Below are positions 7,398 through 16,351 of a stretch of DNA of 64,000 nucleotides, in pieces. Source of the DNA: Deltaproteobacteria bacterium (lineage in GTDB: Bacteria; Myxococcota; Kuafuiibacteriia; Kuafuiibacteriales; Kuafuiibacteriaceae); NCBI GenBank assembly GCA_020632995.1, contig JACKEN010000004.1:434001-498000 (forward strand). Reading direction: 5' to 3'. The notes under the pieces were generated by a model. That model was given only the letters and a program-made list of their open reading frames with translations, made no database searches and was not told the DNA's origin. Made by a program: the position numbers and the translations under genes. Numbering within the stretch: the first letter of the stretch is position 1; the number at the start of each line of letters is the position of its first letter.

Positions 7398-8915
7398 ATG
7401 CCGGCGGAGATCCTCGTCAATCGCGCCCTGGGCGAGACCCGGGTGGCCTTCCTGGAGGACGGCGCCGTCACCGAGTTCCACGTCGAGCGCGACGAGGGCC
7501 GCAACGTCGTGGGGAGCATCTACCGGGGTCGGGTGACCCGGGTGCTGCCCGGGATGCAGGCCGCCTTCGTGCAGGTCGGCCTCGAGCGGGCCGCGTTCCT
7601 GTACGTCGACGACGTGGTGACCGAGGACGTGGCCGAGGAGGAGCTGGACGAGGACGAGACCCCGTCCCGAGCCGCGTCGGCGGCGGAGCGCCCCCCGATC
7701 GAGGCCCTGCTCCGCGAGGGGCAGGAGGTCACGGTGCAGGTGGTGAAGGCGCCCCTCGGCACGAAGGGCGCCCGGGTCACCACCTACCTCACGATCCCCG
7801 GGCGGTACGTGGTGTACATGCCCACCATCAAGCGCATCGGGGTCTCGCGCCGCATCACGAGCGAGGCCGAGCGCAAGCGCCTGAAGGAGGTGGTGGCCAG
7901 CCACCAGCGCCCGGACGAGGGCGGGTTCATCGTGCGCACGGTCTGCGAGGGGCTCACCGGCGAAGAGATCGCCCAAGACATGGAGTTCGTGCGCTCCCTC
8001 TGGCAGGAGGTGGCGGACAAGGCCAACGGCGCGCCCGTCCCCTCCCTCGTGCAGCCCGACCTCGACCTCGTGCTGCGCGCCACCCGCGATCTGTTCACCG
8101 ACGAGGTGGCCGCGTTCCGCATCGACGACCCGCGGCAGGTCGAGCGGGTCAAGAAGCTCGTGGCCCGCTTCGCGCCGCACCTCGTGGATCGCGTGGTGGA
8201 GTACGAGGACCCGGTGGCCCTCTTCGAGCGCTACGGGGTCGACCAGGCCCTGGAGCGCGCGCTGTTGCGCGAGATCCACCTGAAGAACGGGGTCTCGATC
8301 GTCATCGACGAGGCCGAGGCCCTCGCCGCCATCGACGTGAACACCGGCCGCTTCGTGGGCTCCCGGGATCTCGAGGCGACGATCCTCGAGACCAACCTCG
8401 CCGCGGCCCAGGAGATCGCGGCGCAGATCCGCCTGCGCAACCTGGGCGGCATCATCATCGTGGACTTCATCGACATGCAGGCCCCAGAGAGCCGAGAGAA
8501 GGTCTACAACAAGTTCGTCGAGGCGCTCCGGCACGACCGGGCCAAGACCCACGCCCTGTCCATGAGCGGGCTCGGGCTCCTCGAGATGACGAGGAAGCGC
8601 ACCACGCCCTCCCTCGGCCGCACCCTGACCGAGCCGTGCCCGTACTGCGAGGGGCGGGGGCGCATCCGCTCCCGCCACACGGTGTGCCTCGAGATCCTCC
8701 GGGAGGTGGAGCGGCAAGCTCGCCTGCACCCCGAGGGCGACATCGTGGTCAGCGCGATGCCCGAGGTGGCGGCCCGCCTCGCGGAGCGCGAGTCCGGCCA
8801 CGTGGAGGCGCTCGAGCAGCGCCTGGCCCGCCCGATCGTGGTGGAGGCGAGGAGCGACCTCCACCAGGAGGTCTACCAGGTGCTGGTGCGCGCGCCGTCC
8901 GGGGTGCGGCCGTGA
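7398..8915 (+). CDS. rng: Ribonuclease E/G family endoribonuclease (RNase G)
   Basis: This 505-residue RNase G-size enzyme processes rRNA 5' ends and degrades mRNA. An S1-like RNA-binding domain (VGSIYRGRVTRVLPGMQAAF) with an acidic insertion around residue 80 precedes the catalytic core. Metal-binding aspartates correspond to Asp313 in AIDVNTG and Asp356 in VDFIDM. The zinc-link motif CPYCEGRG follows at about residue 415. The long C-terminal scaffold of RNase E is absent. The start is the ATG at 7398, giving MPAEILVNRALGETRVAFLE. The stop overlaps the next start as GTGA, so the two genes are translationally coupled. Confidence 0.95.
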   Translation: MPAEILVNRALGETRVAFLEDGAVTEFHVERDEGRNVVGSIYRGRVTRVLPGMQAAFVQVGLERAAFLYVDDVVTEDVAEEELDEDETPSRAASAAERPPIEALLREGQEVTVQVVKAPLGTKGARVTTYLTIPGRYVVYMPTIKRIGVSRRITSEAERKRLKEVVASHQRPDEGGFIVRTVCEGLTGEEIAQDMEFVRSLWQEVADKANGAPVPSLVQPDLDLVLRATRDLFTDEVAAFRIDDPRQVERVKKLVARFAPHLVDRVVEYEDPVALFERYGVDQALERALLREIHLKNGVSIVIDEAEALAAIDVNTGRFVGSRDLEATILETNLAAAQEIAAQIRLRNLGGIIIVDFIDMQAPESREKVYNKFVEALRHDRAKTHALSMSGLGLLEMTRKRTTPSLGRTLTEPCPYCEGRGRIRSRHTVCLEILREVERQARLHPEGDIVVSAMPEVAARLAERESGHVEALEQRLARPIVVEARSDLHQEVYQVLVRAPSGVRP

Positions 8916-10966
8916 TCCGGCGGGGGCTGCTCCTGGCCGCCCTGCTGGCCTCCTCCACCGCCGAGGCTCAGTTCGCGCCGCTGACGGTGGTGCGCCCGGG
9001 CGGCGGCATCCTCGCCGCGGACGGGGTCTCGGTGGTGCCGATGCAGATCGTCTTGCAGGTCCGCGATCGCGGGCCCCGGATCCGCAGCGCACGCATCGTG
9101 GCGTCGGAGGGCGAGATCACCGGCACCCGGGTCATCGGCCCGGGGCGGGTGCACTTCTTCTACAAGGCGCCCGAGCGGCGCCGGGGCGTGGACGAGATCT
9201 TCGACGTGGCCCTCACCCTCAGCGACGGGAACACCGTGGCCGAGGCCTTCACCCTGAGCATCCCCGCGGCCTCGAAGCCGCAGGTGGAGTTGACGGTGGA
9301 CCCGGGGGAGCTCCTGGCCGAGGCCCCCAGCTCGATCCGGGTGGAGGCGAGCGCCTTCGGTGACGACCTCGAGGGCCTCGAGGTCCAGGCCGACCACGGC
9401 CGGCTCTCGGGTGAGCCGGTCTCCGGCCGGGGGAAGACGCTCGGCCGCACCGCGACCCTCGAGCCGCCGGAGCTGCCTCCGGACGCCCCAAGCCACCTGA
9501 TGGTGGTGGCGGTCGCGGCGACCGGGGTGGGCTACGCGGTGAAGGTGGGCGACGTCCCGGTGGCGGCCCCGGTGCGCCTGTCGGTCGAGATCCCGCCCGG
9601 CTCCCGCCTCGAGGTGAACGGGGCCAAGAACAACCCCGCCCCCGTCCCCGCCCCCGCCGACGGCCGCACCGTGATGGAGGACGTCGAGGTGGACCTCACC
9701 TCGCCCCTGACCGTCTTCGAGGTGACGGGCAGAAAGCGCAAGCAGCTCTCCACCGTGGTGCCCACCGGGGTCGTGTCAACCGGGATTGCGGTTCCCATCC
9801 CCGGCCAGGCGGTGGCCGACGGCGGCACCGGCCCCACCGTGGTGGTGGTCATCCCGCCCCCGACCTTCGGCGCGCCCCTGTTCTGGCCCGACATCGAGGT
9901 GGAGGGCGCGACCCTCGTCCGCACCGAGGACGTCGGCCCCCGCGTGAAGGCCCTGGTGCTCGCGCGCCCGCTCGAGCCCAAGACCGTCCGGGTGCTCCTC
10001 GACGAGCAGGCGGTGGGCACGATCGAGCTGGGCGCGGCCCGCGGCCAGAGCGTGAAGCTCGAGAGCCTGCCCGCCCGGAGCGGTGAGCGCCTCGCCGCCA
10101 GCGTGGTGGTCACCACCCCCGAGGGTGACCCGACCGACCTCCCCACCCCCAAGGTCCGCCTCGAGGGCGGCGACGCGATGCCCCTCGAGCGCGTCGCGGT
10201 GGGGCGCTACCGCGCGACCCTGCCCGCCGGCTACCCCGGCGCCCCCGGCACCGAGGTCGAGGTGGTGGCCGAGCTGCCGCCGCTGCCGAAGGTCACCGGC
10301 GCCCCGCTCGAGTACGCGCAAGCACGCTTGCGCACACCGCTCGCCGGCCCGCCCCCCGCCCTCAAGGCGAAGGACGCGCCGCCTCCCCCGCCCCCACCGC
10401 CGCCCGAGGGGCGCAGGGGGCACGGGCCCAAGCTCAAGGTGGGGGCGTCGCTCCACGGGTCCTTCGGCGGCACCCTCGGGGGCATGCTCATGTTCGGCGG
10501 CGGGCTGATGGGCGAGGTGCGGCTGCCGATCCTCGATGAGCGCCTCGCGATCCGGGTGGGCGCCGAGTACGTGCGCGGCAGCAAGACCGGGCGCGTGACC
10601 TTCGACGACGAGCGACGCCTCGAGACCACCACCACCGTGGCCGGGTTCCTCTTCCCGCTCGACGTCGGCTTCGCGGTGCTGAAGAGCGAGTCGTTCGAGC
10701 TCCTGGTGCGGGCGGGCTTCGCCCTGCGGGCGGAGCGGGGCGGCATCGACATCCAGGGCGACACCCCTGGGGCAGGGAGCCGCCTCGGCTTCGGCGGGCG
10801 GGCCAGCGTCGAGGGCGCCCTCGGGGTGGGCAGCGGCGCCCTCTTCTTCGGCGCGATGGTGGACGGCCTCGGCGCCGACATGAGCGGATTCTCGACGCCC
10901 CAGGTCACCCTCGACGGCTCGCTCCTGAACCTCAGGGGCGACGTGGGGTATCGGTTCTGGTTCTAG
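8912..10966 (+). CDS. Large secreted protein with C-terminal outer-membrane beta-barrel-like domain
   Basis: The gene starts with GTG overlapping the RNase G stop and encodes 684 residues. The N-terminus is a signal peptide (LLLAALLASSTAEAQ). The middle is a series of beta-rich, Ig-like stretches with Pro/Val-rich linkers and a proline run (APPPPPPPPPEG). The last 170 residues alternate in polarity, are rich in Gly and aromatics, and end in GYRFWF, a terminal aromatic signature of outer-membrane barrels. I do not recognise the family. Coupling to RNase G and position upstream of a BamA-like gene suggest an envelope role. It contains an exact GCAAG-N4-CTTGC palindrome at 10318. Confidence 0.75.
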   Translation: MIRRGLLLAALLASSTAEAQFAPLTVVRPGGGILAADGVSVVPMQIVLQVRDRGPRIRSARIVASEGEITGTRVIGPGRVHFFYKAPERRRGVDEIFDVALTLSDGNTVAEAFTLSIPAASKPQVELTVDPGELLAEAPSSIRVEASAFGDDLEGLEVQADHGRLSGEPVSGRGKTLGRTATLEPPELPPDAPSHLMVVAVAATGVGYAVKVGDVPVAAPVRLSVEIPPGSRLEVNGAKNNPAPVPAPADGRTVMEDVEVDLTSPLTVFEVTGRKRKQLSTVVPTGVVSTGIAVPIPGQAVADGGTGPTVVVVIPPPTFGAPLFWPDIEVEGATLVRTEDVGPRVKALVLARPLEPKTVRVLLDEQAVGTIELGAARGQSVKLESLPARSGERLAASVVVTTPEGDPTDLPTPKVRLEGGDAMPLERVAVGRYRATLPAGYPGAPGTEVEVVAELPPLPKVTGAPLEYAQARLRTPLAGPPPALKAKDAPPPPPPPPPEGRRGHGPKLKVGASLHGSFGGTLGGMLMFGGGLMGEVRLPILDERLAIRVGAEYVRGSKTGRVTFDDERRLETTTTVAGFLFPLDVGFAVLKSESFELLVRAGFALRAERGGIDIQGDTPGAGSRLGFGGRASVEGALGVGSGALFFGAMVDGLGADMSGFSTPQVTLDGSLLNLRGDVGYRFWF
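10318..10331. repeat. Exact copy of dispersed palindrome GCAAG-N4-CTTGC
   Basis: The copy reads GCAAGCACGCTTGC, extended to eight-base arms by flanking GC. It lies in a coding region in the frame CAA-GCA-CGC-TTG, using CAA and TTG codons that are uncommon in the surrounding genes. Confidence 0.8.
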
Positions 10967-11019
10967 CGGGCCATCGCCGGGTTGAAGATCACGGCCCGGG
11001 GCGGCGTCCCATCGGTGTC

Positions 11020-12429
11020 GTGCTCATCTTCGCCCTGGCCACCGTCGCCTGGGCCTCCGGGGCCCGCGCCGACCCCACTCGCACCGCCACCGTCGCGGTG
11101 AGCACCGCCTCCGTCGCGCCCGACGGCCAGGAGCCCGACGCCGACGTCTTCGACGCCGCGTTCGCGGACGAGGCCGCGCCCTTCGACCAGGAGGCCCGCT
11201 TCGTGGAGGCGGTGGAGGTGGTGGGCAACACCAAGACCGACCGTCAGGTGATCTTGGAGCGGATCCAGGTCGAGGTGGGCGACCTCGTGAACGAGGCGCG
11301 CATCGAGGAGTCGCGCCTGCGCCTCCTCGGCACCGGGTTCTTCAAGTCGGTGGAGTTCAGCCTGCGCCGCGGCTCCAACCGGGGCCGGGTGCTCCTCGTG
11401 GTCGAGGTCGAGGAGCGCAACACCATCCTGGTGGACGAGCTCTACCTCGGCTACTCGCGGGTCTCGCCGTTCTTCGGCGGCTTCGGGCTCGCCGAGACGA
11501 ACTTCTTGGGCCGCGGGGTCACGGTGGGCGGCAGCTTCGTCCTCGGGCGTGATCGCCGCTCGCTCGAGCTGCGGGCCTTCGCGCCCAGCATCTCCGGCAC
11601 TCCGCTCCAGATCTCCGGCTCCGCCATCCTGCTCCAGGGCGCCGAGGTCCTGGACGAGGACGACCTCCAGGGCCAGCAGCTCACCTACCGCCGCCTCGGC
11701 GGCACCCTCGGGGTGGGCTTCCGGGTGGGGATGGCCCAGCGGGTCTCGCTCATCTACCGCCTGGAGTCGGTGCGGGCCGACCGCCTGCCCAACCTCGACC
11801 CGGCGCTCCTGCGCCAGGCGCCGTCCATCCAGTTCGACGACTCGGTGCTGTCCTCGCTCACCGCGCGCTACGAGCGCGACACCCGCGACGACCCCTTCAT
11901 GCCCACCCAGGGCAACCGGGTGGCCCTCACCGCCGAGGTGGGCACCACCCTGATCGGCTCCACCTACGAGTTCAGCAAGTACACGGTGGAGCTCTCGCAA
12001 GCCTTCCTGCTCTTCGAGGAGCACAGCCTCGAGCTGCACTTCTACGGCGGGCTGGTGCAGGGGCACACCCCCTTCTTCAACCAGTTCTTCATCTCGGACT
12101 TCGCGTACTTCGCGTGGAACCGCGACTCCCTGCCGCGGAACGCGCAGCTCAACTTCAGCGAGTCCAACGACTACGACGACCTCGTCGCCTCGGCCGGCGC
12201 GATCTACGGGGTGCCGGTGCTCCGGGGGAAGGACCTGTTGTACCGGATGTGGCTCTACGGCGGGCTCGAGTTCACCGCGACCGCCTCGCTCGACGAGCTG
12301 CAGGAGGATCCGACCGGGCGCGGGGTGGGCGGCACCATCCCCCTGTCCTTCGACCTGGGGGTGAAGTTCGACACCTTCATCGGCAACTTCACCCTCTCGC
12401 TGTCCTACATGCTGGACCTGGTGTTCTGA
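11020..12429 (+). CDS. BamA/TamA-like outer membrane protein with one POTRA domain
   Basis: This 469-residue protein has a signal peptide (FALATVAWASGARA) and one POTRA-type domain (about residues 65-145; VEAVEVVGNTKTDRQVILER, then RLLGTGFFKSVEF). A 16-strand-type barrel of the Omp85 family follows and ends in LSYMLDLVF with a C-terminal aromatic. BamA has five POTRAs and TamA three, so this belongs to the short Omp85 group that acts in outer-membrane protein or lipid transfer. The GTG at 11020 is the first good start in frame. The DUF4390-like gene begins two bases after its stop codon, suggesting one operon. Confidence 0.85.
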   Translation: MLIFALATVAWASGARADPTRTATVAVSTASVAPDGQEPDADVFDAAFADEAAPFDQEARFVEAVEVVGNTKTDRQVILERIQVEVGDLVNEARIEESRLRLLGTGFFKSVEFSLRRGSNRGRVLLVVEVEERNTILVDELYLGYSRVSPFFGGFGLAETNFLGRGVTVGGSFVLGRDRRSLELRAFAPSISGTPLQISGSAILLQGAEVLDEDDLQGQQLTYRRLGGTLGVGFRVGMAQRVSLIYRLESVRADRLPNLDPALLRQAPSIQFDDSVLSSLTARYERDTRDDPFMPTQGNRVALTAEVGTTLIGSTYEFSKYTVELSQAFLLFEEHSLELHFYGGLVQGHTPFFNQFFISDFAYFAWNRDSLPRNAQLNFSESNDYDDLVASAGAIYGVPVLRGKDLLYRMWLYGGLEFTATASLDELQEDPTGRGVGGTIPLSFDLGVKFDTFIGNFTLSLSYMLDLVF

Positions 12430-12431
12430 TC

Positions 12432-13079
12432 ATGAGGACCCGACTCGGCATCGCGCTCGTCGCCCTGGTGGTGGGGAGCGGGGCCGGCGTGGCCCGCGGC
12501 CAGGAGGAGCCCGCGCCCCTGTCCGCCGACCTCACGCTGCAGGGTCGGGAGGTGGTGACGCGCTATGACGTCACCTCCGCCTTCACCGAGGCGTTCCGAA
12601 AGCGCCTCTCGGGCGGGCTCACCAGCCGGGTGCTGATCGAGACGCTGCTGCTCGGGCCCGACGGCCGCCCCATGCTCGCGCAGGTCCGCACCTGCGAGCT
12701 GCGCCTCGACGTCTGGGACGACCTCATCTACGCGCGCATACTGGACACCAACCGCGTGAGCCGACGGACCTACCAGCTGATCGACGACGCCCTGCGCGCG
12801 TGCGGCGTCGTCGAGACCGTGATGGGCGAGGCGGACGCGCTCGAGTACCGGCGCGGCTACAAGGTGCAGGTCACGGTGTCGCTGAACCCGGTCTCCGAGG
12901 AGCTCCTCGAGCGGACCCGCGAGTTCACCTCCAACCCTCGAGGCACCACCGGCGGCCGGCCGCGCGCCTTCTTCGGAGCGGTGGCGCGCCTGTTCCGTTC
13001 GGAGGAGGACGTCCGGGGGACCACCTTCGTGTTCCTGTCGGGCCCGATCGCGCGACCGAGCGCGGGAGGTGAGCCGTGA
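12432..13079 (+). CDS. Exported DUF4390-like protein
   Basis: This 215-residue protein has a signal peptide (LVALVVGSGAGVARGQ) and no further membrane segment. The core includes YDVTSAFTEAFRKRLSGGL and YARILDTNRVSRRTYQLIDD. This resembles DUF4390, a periplasmic family typically encoded immediately before an NtrY-type sensor kinase. Here too an NtrY-like kinase follows, with GTG overlapping this stop as GTGA. The family call rests on residue pattern and synteny and is moderately secure. A periplasmic accessory to the kinase is a reasonable inference. Confidence 0.65.
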   Translation: MRTRLGIALVALVVGSGAGVARGQEEPAPLSADLTLQGREVVTRYDVTSAFTEAFRKRLSGGLTSRVLIETLLLGPDGRPMLAQVRTCELRLDVWDDLIYARILDTNRVSRRTYQLIDDALRACGVVETVMGEADALEYRRGYKVQVTVSLNPVSEELLERTREFTSNPRGTTGGRPRAFFGAVARLFRSEEDVRGTTFVFLSGPIARPSAGGEP

Positions 13080-14674
13080 TCACCCCCCGCATCTCGCGCT
13101 TCGAGCGCAAGATCATCGCGGCCATCTTCCTGTCTGCCCTCGTCCCGTTCCTGATCTCGCTCGTCTTCATCCCCCAGATCATCGAGACGCGGCTCGCCCT
13201 CTCCATGCACTCCGACGTGAAGGCCCAGCTCGAGGCCTCGGCGGTGTTCTTCAAGGAGTTCTTCGACGCCAAGAAGCGCGAGTACTCGGCCCGGGCCGAG
13301 ACCATCTCCCGGGATCCGGTGCTCATCCGGGCCGCGCAGGAGTCCCGCCCGGACGACGTGCAGGCTCGCCTGCAGCAGGTGCTGGACGACAACCCCGAGA
13401 TCCGGAGCCTGGCCGTGATCAGCCCCGCCGGGGTCGAGATGGTGCGCCTCGAGGGGCCGCCCGAGCGCCAGGGCCCGGACTTCGTCCCAAAGACCATCGC
13501 CCTGCCCCTCGGGGTGGGCGACGCCCCGCGGCTGGAGGCGGAGTTCATCCTCCCGAAGCGCTACCTGGTGGACCGGGCCCACGCGGAGGAGATCGCCACC
13601 CTCTACGACGCTTCGCTCAGGACCGAGGACCAGCGCTCCCGCACCCTGTACTGGACCTACTTCTCCATCGCCTTCGCGGTCATGGTGATGGCGCTGGGGG
13701 TGGGCTTCGTCATGGCCCGCAGCGTCACCCGGCGCATCGCCCACCTCGCCGCCGCGACCGAGCGGGTGGCGCGGGGCGAGTCCGGCTTCACGGTGCCGGT
13801 GGGCGGAGACGACGAGATCACCGAGCTCACCGACGGCTTCAACAAGATGATCGAGGAGGTCGCGGAGGCCCGCGACCGGATCGTGTACCTCGAGAAGGTC
13901 TCGGGTTGGCAAGAGTTCGCAAGACGACTTGCCCACGAGATCAAGAACCCGCTCACCCCGATCCGCCTCGCGATCCAGGAGCTCCGCCGGCGGGCCCCGG
14001 AGGAGGATCCGGCGTTTCGGCGCCTGGTCGACGACGCCTCGGACGTGGTCGAGGAGGAGATCGGCTCCCTCACCCGGCTCGTGGACGAGTTCTCCCAGTT
14101 CGCGCGCCTGCCCGAGGTGCACCCGGTGCCGCTCGAGGTGAACACCTTCGTCGAGGAGTTCCTCACCGCCTACAACCGCTTCGAGCCCGACGCCGAGGTG
14201 CAGGTCGACCTGCCGGCCAAGACGCCGGTGGCGCCCATCGACCGCGTGATGCTGAAGCGGGTGTTCTTCAACCTGGTGACCAACGCGATCCAGGCCACCG
14301 GCAAGGGGAAGACGCGGCTGACCATACGCGCCTCCACCATCCCCGCGACCCAGATGGTGGAGCTGCGGGTGGAGGACAACGGGCCCGGCGTCCCCCTCGA
14401 CCAGGCCGAGAAGATCTTCGAGCCCTACTTCACCACCAAGGCCGAGGGCACCGGCCTGGGCCTCGCCATCGTGAAGAAGATCGTGCTCCAGCACCGCGGC
14501 AGCGTCAGCCTGCGCCGAGCCCCGGGCGGCGGCGCGGCCTTCGTGATCCTCCTGCCCCCCGCCCCCAAGGGGGCCCGGGTGGAGCGCAGCGAGGCCGAGG
14601 AGGAGGCCAAGGAGATCGCGCGGCGCTCCCAGACCCGGCTGCCTGCCTTCACCGACGAGGAGGACGAGCCGTAG
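13076..14674 (+). CDS. NtrY-like membrane sensor histidine kinase
   Basis: This 532-residue kinase has two membrane helices (about 13-35 and 199-221) flanking a periplasmic sensor region. HAMP (ARSVTRRIAHLAAATERVA), a coiled segment, the dimerisation domain with phospho-acceptor His287 in LAHEIKNPLTP, and the ATPase boxes N (NLVTNAIQAT), G1 (DNGPGV), F (FEPYFTTK) and G2 (GTGLGLAIV) follow in order. The ELTDGFNKMI and HEIKNPLTPI signatures are those of NtrY. No response regulator is adjacent, so the partner (an NtrX-type sigma-54 activator would be expected) is elsewhere. The codons around His287 form an exact GCAAG-N4-CTTGC palindrome. Confidence 0.9.
   Translation: MITPRISRFERKIIAAIFLSALVPFLISLVFIPQIIETRLALSMHSDVKAQLEASAVFFKEFFDAKKREYSARAETISRDPVLIRAAQESRPDDVQARLQQVLDDNPEIRSLAVISPAGVEMVRLEGPPERQGPDFVPKTIALPLGVGDAPRLEAEFILPKRYLVDRAHAEEIATLYDASLRTEDQRSRTLYWTYFSIAFAVMVMALGVGFVMARSVTRRIAHLAAATERVARGESGFTVPVGGDDEITELTDGFNKMIEEVAEARDRIVYLEKVSGWQEFARRLAHEIKNPLTPIRLAIQELRRRAPEEDPAFRRLVDDASDVVEEEIGSLTRLVDEFSQFARLPEVHPVPLEVNTFVEEFLTAYNRFEPDAEVQVDLPAKTPVAPIDRVMLKRVFFNLVTNAIQATGKGKTRLTIRASTIPATQMVELRVEDNGPGVPLDQAEKIFEPYFTTKAEGTGLGLAIVKKIVLQHRGSVSLRRAPGGGAAFVILLPPAPKGARVERSEAEEEAKEIARRSQTRLPAFTDEEDEP
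13919..13932. repeat. Exact copy of dispersed palindrome GCAAG-N4-CTTGC
   Basis: The copy reads GCAAGACGACTTGC and encodes A-R-R-L-A directly before the catalytic histidine of the kinase. The rare codons GCA, AGA, CGA and CTT are used consecutively here. Confidence 0.8.
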
Positions 14675-14686
14675 CGAGCGCAGCTC

Positions 14687-14734
14687 TGGCAAGGTCCGCG
14701 CTCGCGCCTGGGCGCCGCAGCGCAGGCCTTGCCA
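14687..14734. repeat. Long intergenic inverted repeat
   Basis: Arms TGGCAAGG (14687-14694) and CCTTGCCA (14727-14734) pair perfectly, with further G+C pairing inside (CGCGCT with AGCGC). It follows the kinase stop and precedes the sigma-54 promoter. There is no T-run, so an intrinsic terminator is unlikely. An RNA stem or a protein-binding site is possible. Confidence 0.5.
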
Positions 14735-14785
14735 CTCGGGACCCGCCGCCGGCGCCGCCGCGGCCCGATCCGGGCGGCTGGCGTG

Positions 14786-14801
14786 TGGCACGAGCCTTGC
14801 T
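14786..14801 (+). promoter_or_regulatory. Sigma-54 (-24/-12) promoter
   Basis: TGGCAC-GAGCC-TTGCT matches the sigma-54 consensus TGGCAC-N5-TTGCW at every defined position, with GG and GC ten bases apart. Transcription would start around 14811-14813, a few bases before the ATG at 14817. An enhancer-binding activator would be required. Confidence 0.8.
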
Positions 14802-14816
14802 GACCTGGCCCCCGTC

Positions 14817-15941
14817 ATGTCCGAGCTCACCACCACGACCCCCCGCACCACCATCCAGGCTCCGCCCCCGCCGCCCCCGCCCGGGGCCGGCCAGGCCGCG
14901 CCGCCGCCGGCCGACGCCCCGCCGCCGCCCGAGGGTGACTACGTCGATCGCTCCGCGAACGCGGGCGTGGACATGCTCTTCGCCGAGCTCGCTGACGCTC
15001 CGCCGCTGCCCCCCAAGCCGGACCGCCCCTCGGGCGACGCCGACGCCAAGAAGGCCCACGGGGGCCTCGCCGCCGCGGCGGCGCGAGCCGCAGATCTGGC
15101 CCGCTTCGACGCTCGCGTCGCGACCCTGAAGCAGCACCCCGCGTACAAGGCGCTCTCCGCCGACGGGAAGAAGACCGCGGACGAGATCATGAACACCGCC
15201 CGCGGCAAGGACAACCGGCAGTACTACGCGGACAAGCTGGAGCTCCTGTTCAACACCCCCGACGCCCCGCCCGCCGCGGTCTCCGCCAACAACGCGGCCG
15301 ATGTGCAGGTCTCGTTGCAGGAGTCGAAGGACCGGATGAAGACCGCCGACGCCAAGGCCAACCTCGACAAGGAGGAGAAGCTCAGCGGCGACGCGGCCCG
15401 GAAGTGGACCACGGTGAGCGGCGACGGCGCCACCTATCAGGTGGACCGCTCCGACGTGAACAACGTGGTGGTGAAGATGAAGGTGCACGTCACGGGGAAG
15501 GCGGCGGACGTCGCCAACACCAAGGCGCTCGAGGACGACATCGAGAAGAAGGCGGCCACCCACGGCTACACCCTCGACATCGAGTTCGTGGACCACGACG
15601 GCGCCGACGTGTTCACGGTGGGCGCCAACCCCGAGGAGTGGACCACCTCGGGGAACTGGGTCGGCTCGACCTTCGACATCGCCCACGAGGCGCACCACCT
15701 GCTGGGCCTGGACGATCGCTACGACTACATCGAGTCGCACGCGGACAACGCCGACATGGACATGGAGACGCGCCTGCACTGGTTCAACGTGCAGATCAAG
15801 AAGCCCTACGACGCGAACGGCAAGTTCAGCATCATGGGCGACGGCAGCAAGCCGCTGCACGACGACGTGTGCAAGGTCGCGCAGGTGCCGGACGAGAAGG
15901 CGTGCGTCGACACGCGGACCACCACCCACGGCGGGAAGTAG
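14817..15941 (+). CDS. Metzincin-type zinc metallopeptidase with proline-rich N-terminus
   Basis: This 374-residue protein lacks a signal peptide. Residues 10-45 are a proline-rich, disordered tail. The C-terminal domain has HEAHHLLGLDD (His290, Glu291, His294, Gly297, Asp300), a metzincin zinc site HExxHxxGxxD with Asp as third ligand, as in snapalysin. A Met-turn-like FSIMGDG follows at Met340. Both signatures together make a zinc protease likely. The middle (about 80-200) is helical and charged. It is driven by a perfect sigma-54 promoter. The missing signal and the Pro-rich tail leave open an intracellular role or a non-Sec secreted effector; neither is shown. No neighbouring immunity gene is evident. 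Confidence 0.8.
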   Translation: MSELTTTTPRTTIQAPPPPPPPGAGQAAPPPADAPPPPEGDYVDRSANAGVDMLFAELADAPPLPPKPDRPSGDADAKKAHGGLAAAAARAADLARFDARVATLKQHPAYKALSADGKKTADEIMNTARGKDNRQYYADKLELLFNTPDAPPAAVSANNAADVQVSLQESKDRMKTADAKANLDKEEKLSGDAARKWTTVSGDGATYQVDRSDVNNVVVKMKVHVTGKAADVANTKALEDDIEKKAATHGYTLDIEFVDHDGADVFTVGANPEEWTTSGNWVGSTFDIAHEAHHLLGLDDRYDYIESHADNADMDMETRLHWFNVQIKKPYDANGKFSIMGDGSKPLHDDVCKVAQVPDEKACVDTRTTTHGGK

Positions 15942-15960
15942 GCGAGCGAAGCGCGGTGCG

Positions 15961-16344
15961 TCAGCGCCGCGCTTCGCAGGTGGTCTCTTCGTCCGACCCG
16001 ATGCGCGCCCGGGCCTCGAGGCAGGCCTTCATGGTGCCGTAGCAGCGCCCATCGTCCGCGCCCAGGCACACCGCGTCGCGCTGGGCGCGGCAGGCGCGGG
16101 TCTCGCGGTGGACCTTCTCCGCCGCGGCCCGGGCCTCCTCGCAGACCGCCGCGTTCGGGAAGCACCGATCGCCGAAGTCCTCCCCGTGCACCCACGCGAA
16201 GCAGTGCCAGGTCGCGTGCTCGGGGGCCGCCGCCTCGAGCGGCGCGGGGTCCTTCGCCTGCGGTGTCGGCGCAGATCCGCCCGCCCCCTTGGCGCACCCC
16301 ACGAGCGCGAGCAGCAACCCCAGACTCCAGGCCAACCTCGGCAT
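15961..16344 (-). CDS. Small Cys-rich lipoprotein, function unknown
   Basis: This 127-residue protein has a lipobox (LLALVGCAKG) after a short signal peptide, a small Pro/Ala linker, then a compact domain with eight Cys (AWVHGEDFGDRCFP, VCEEARAAAE, GRCYGTMKACLEA). The Cys spacing suggests disulfides in the envelope. The ATG at 16344 sits only seven bases downstream of a -10 box, so the mRNA is probably leaderless. It is divergent from the TPR lipoprotein gene. Confidence 0.7.
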   Translation of the reverse strand: MPRLAWSLGLLLALVGCAKGAGGSAPTPQAKDPAPLEAAAPEHATWHCFAWVHGEDFGDRCFPNAAVCEEARAAAEKVHRETRACRAQRDAVCLGADDGRCYGTMKACLEARARIGSDEETTCEARR

Positions 16345-16351
16345 GGCGGTG

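Noticed and set aside
14687..14734. Inverted repeat after the NtrY-like gene as an intrinsic terminator
   Set aside because: The loop is long and no T-run follows the stem on either strand.
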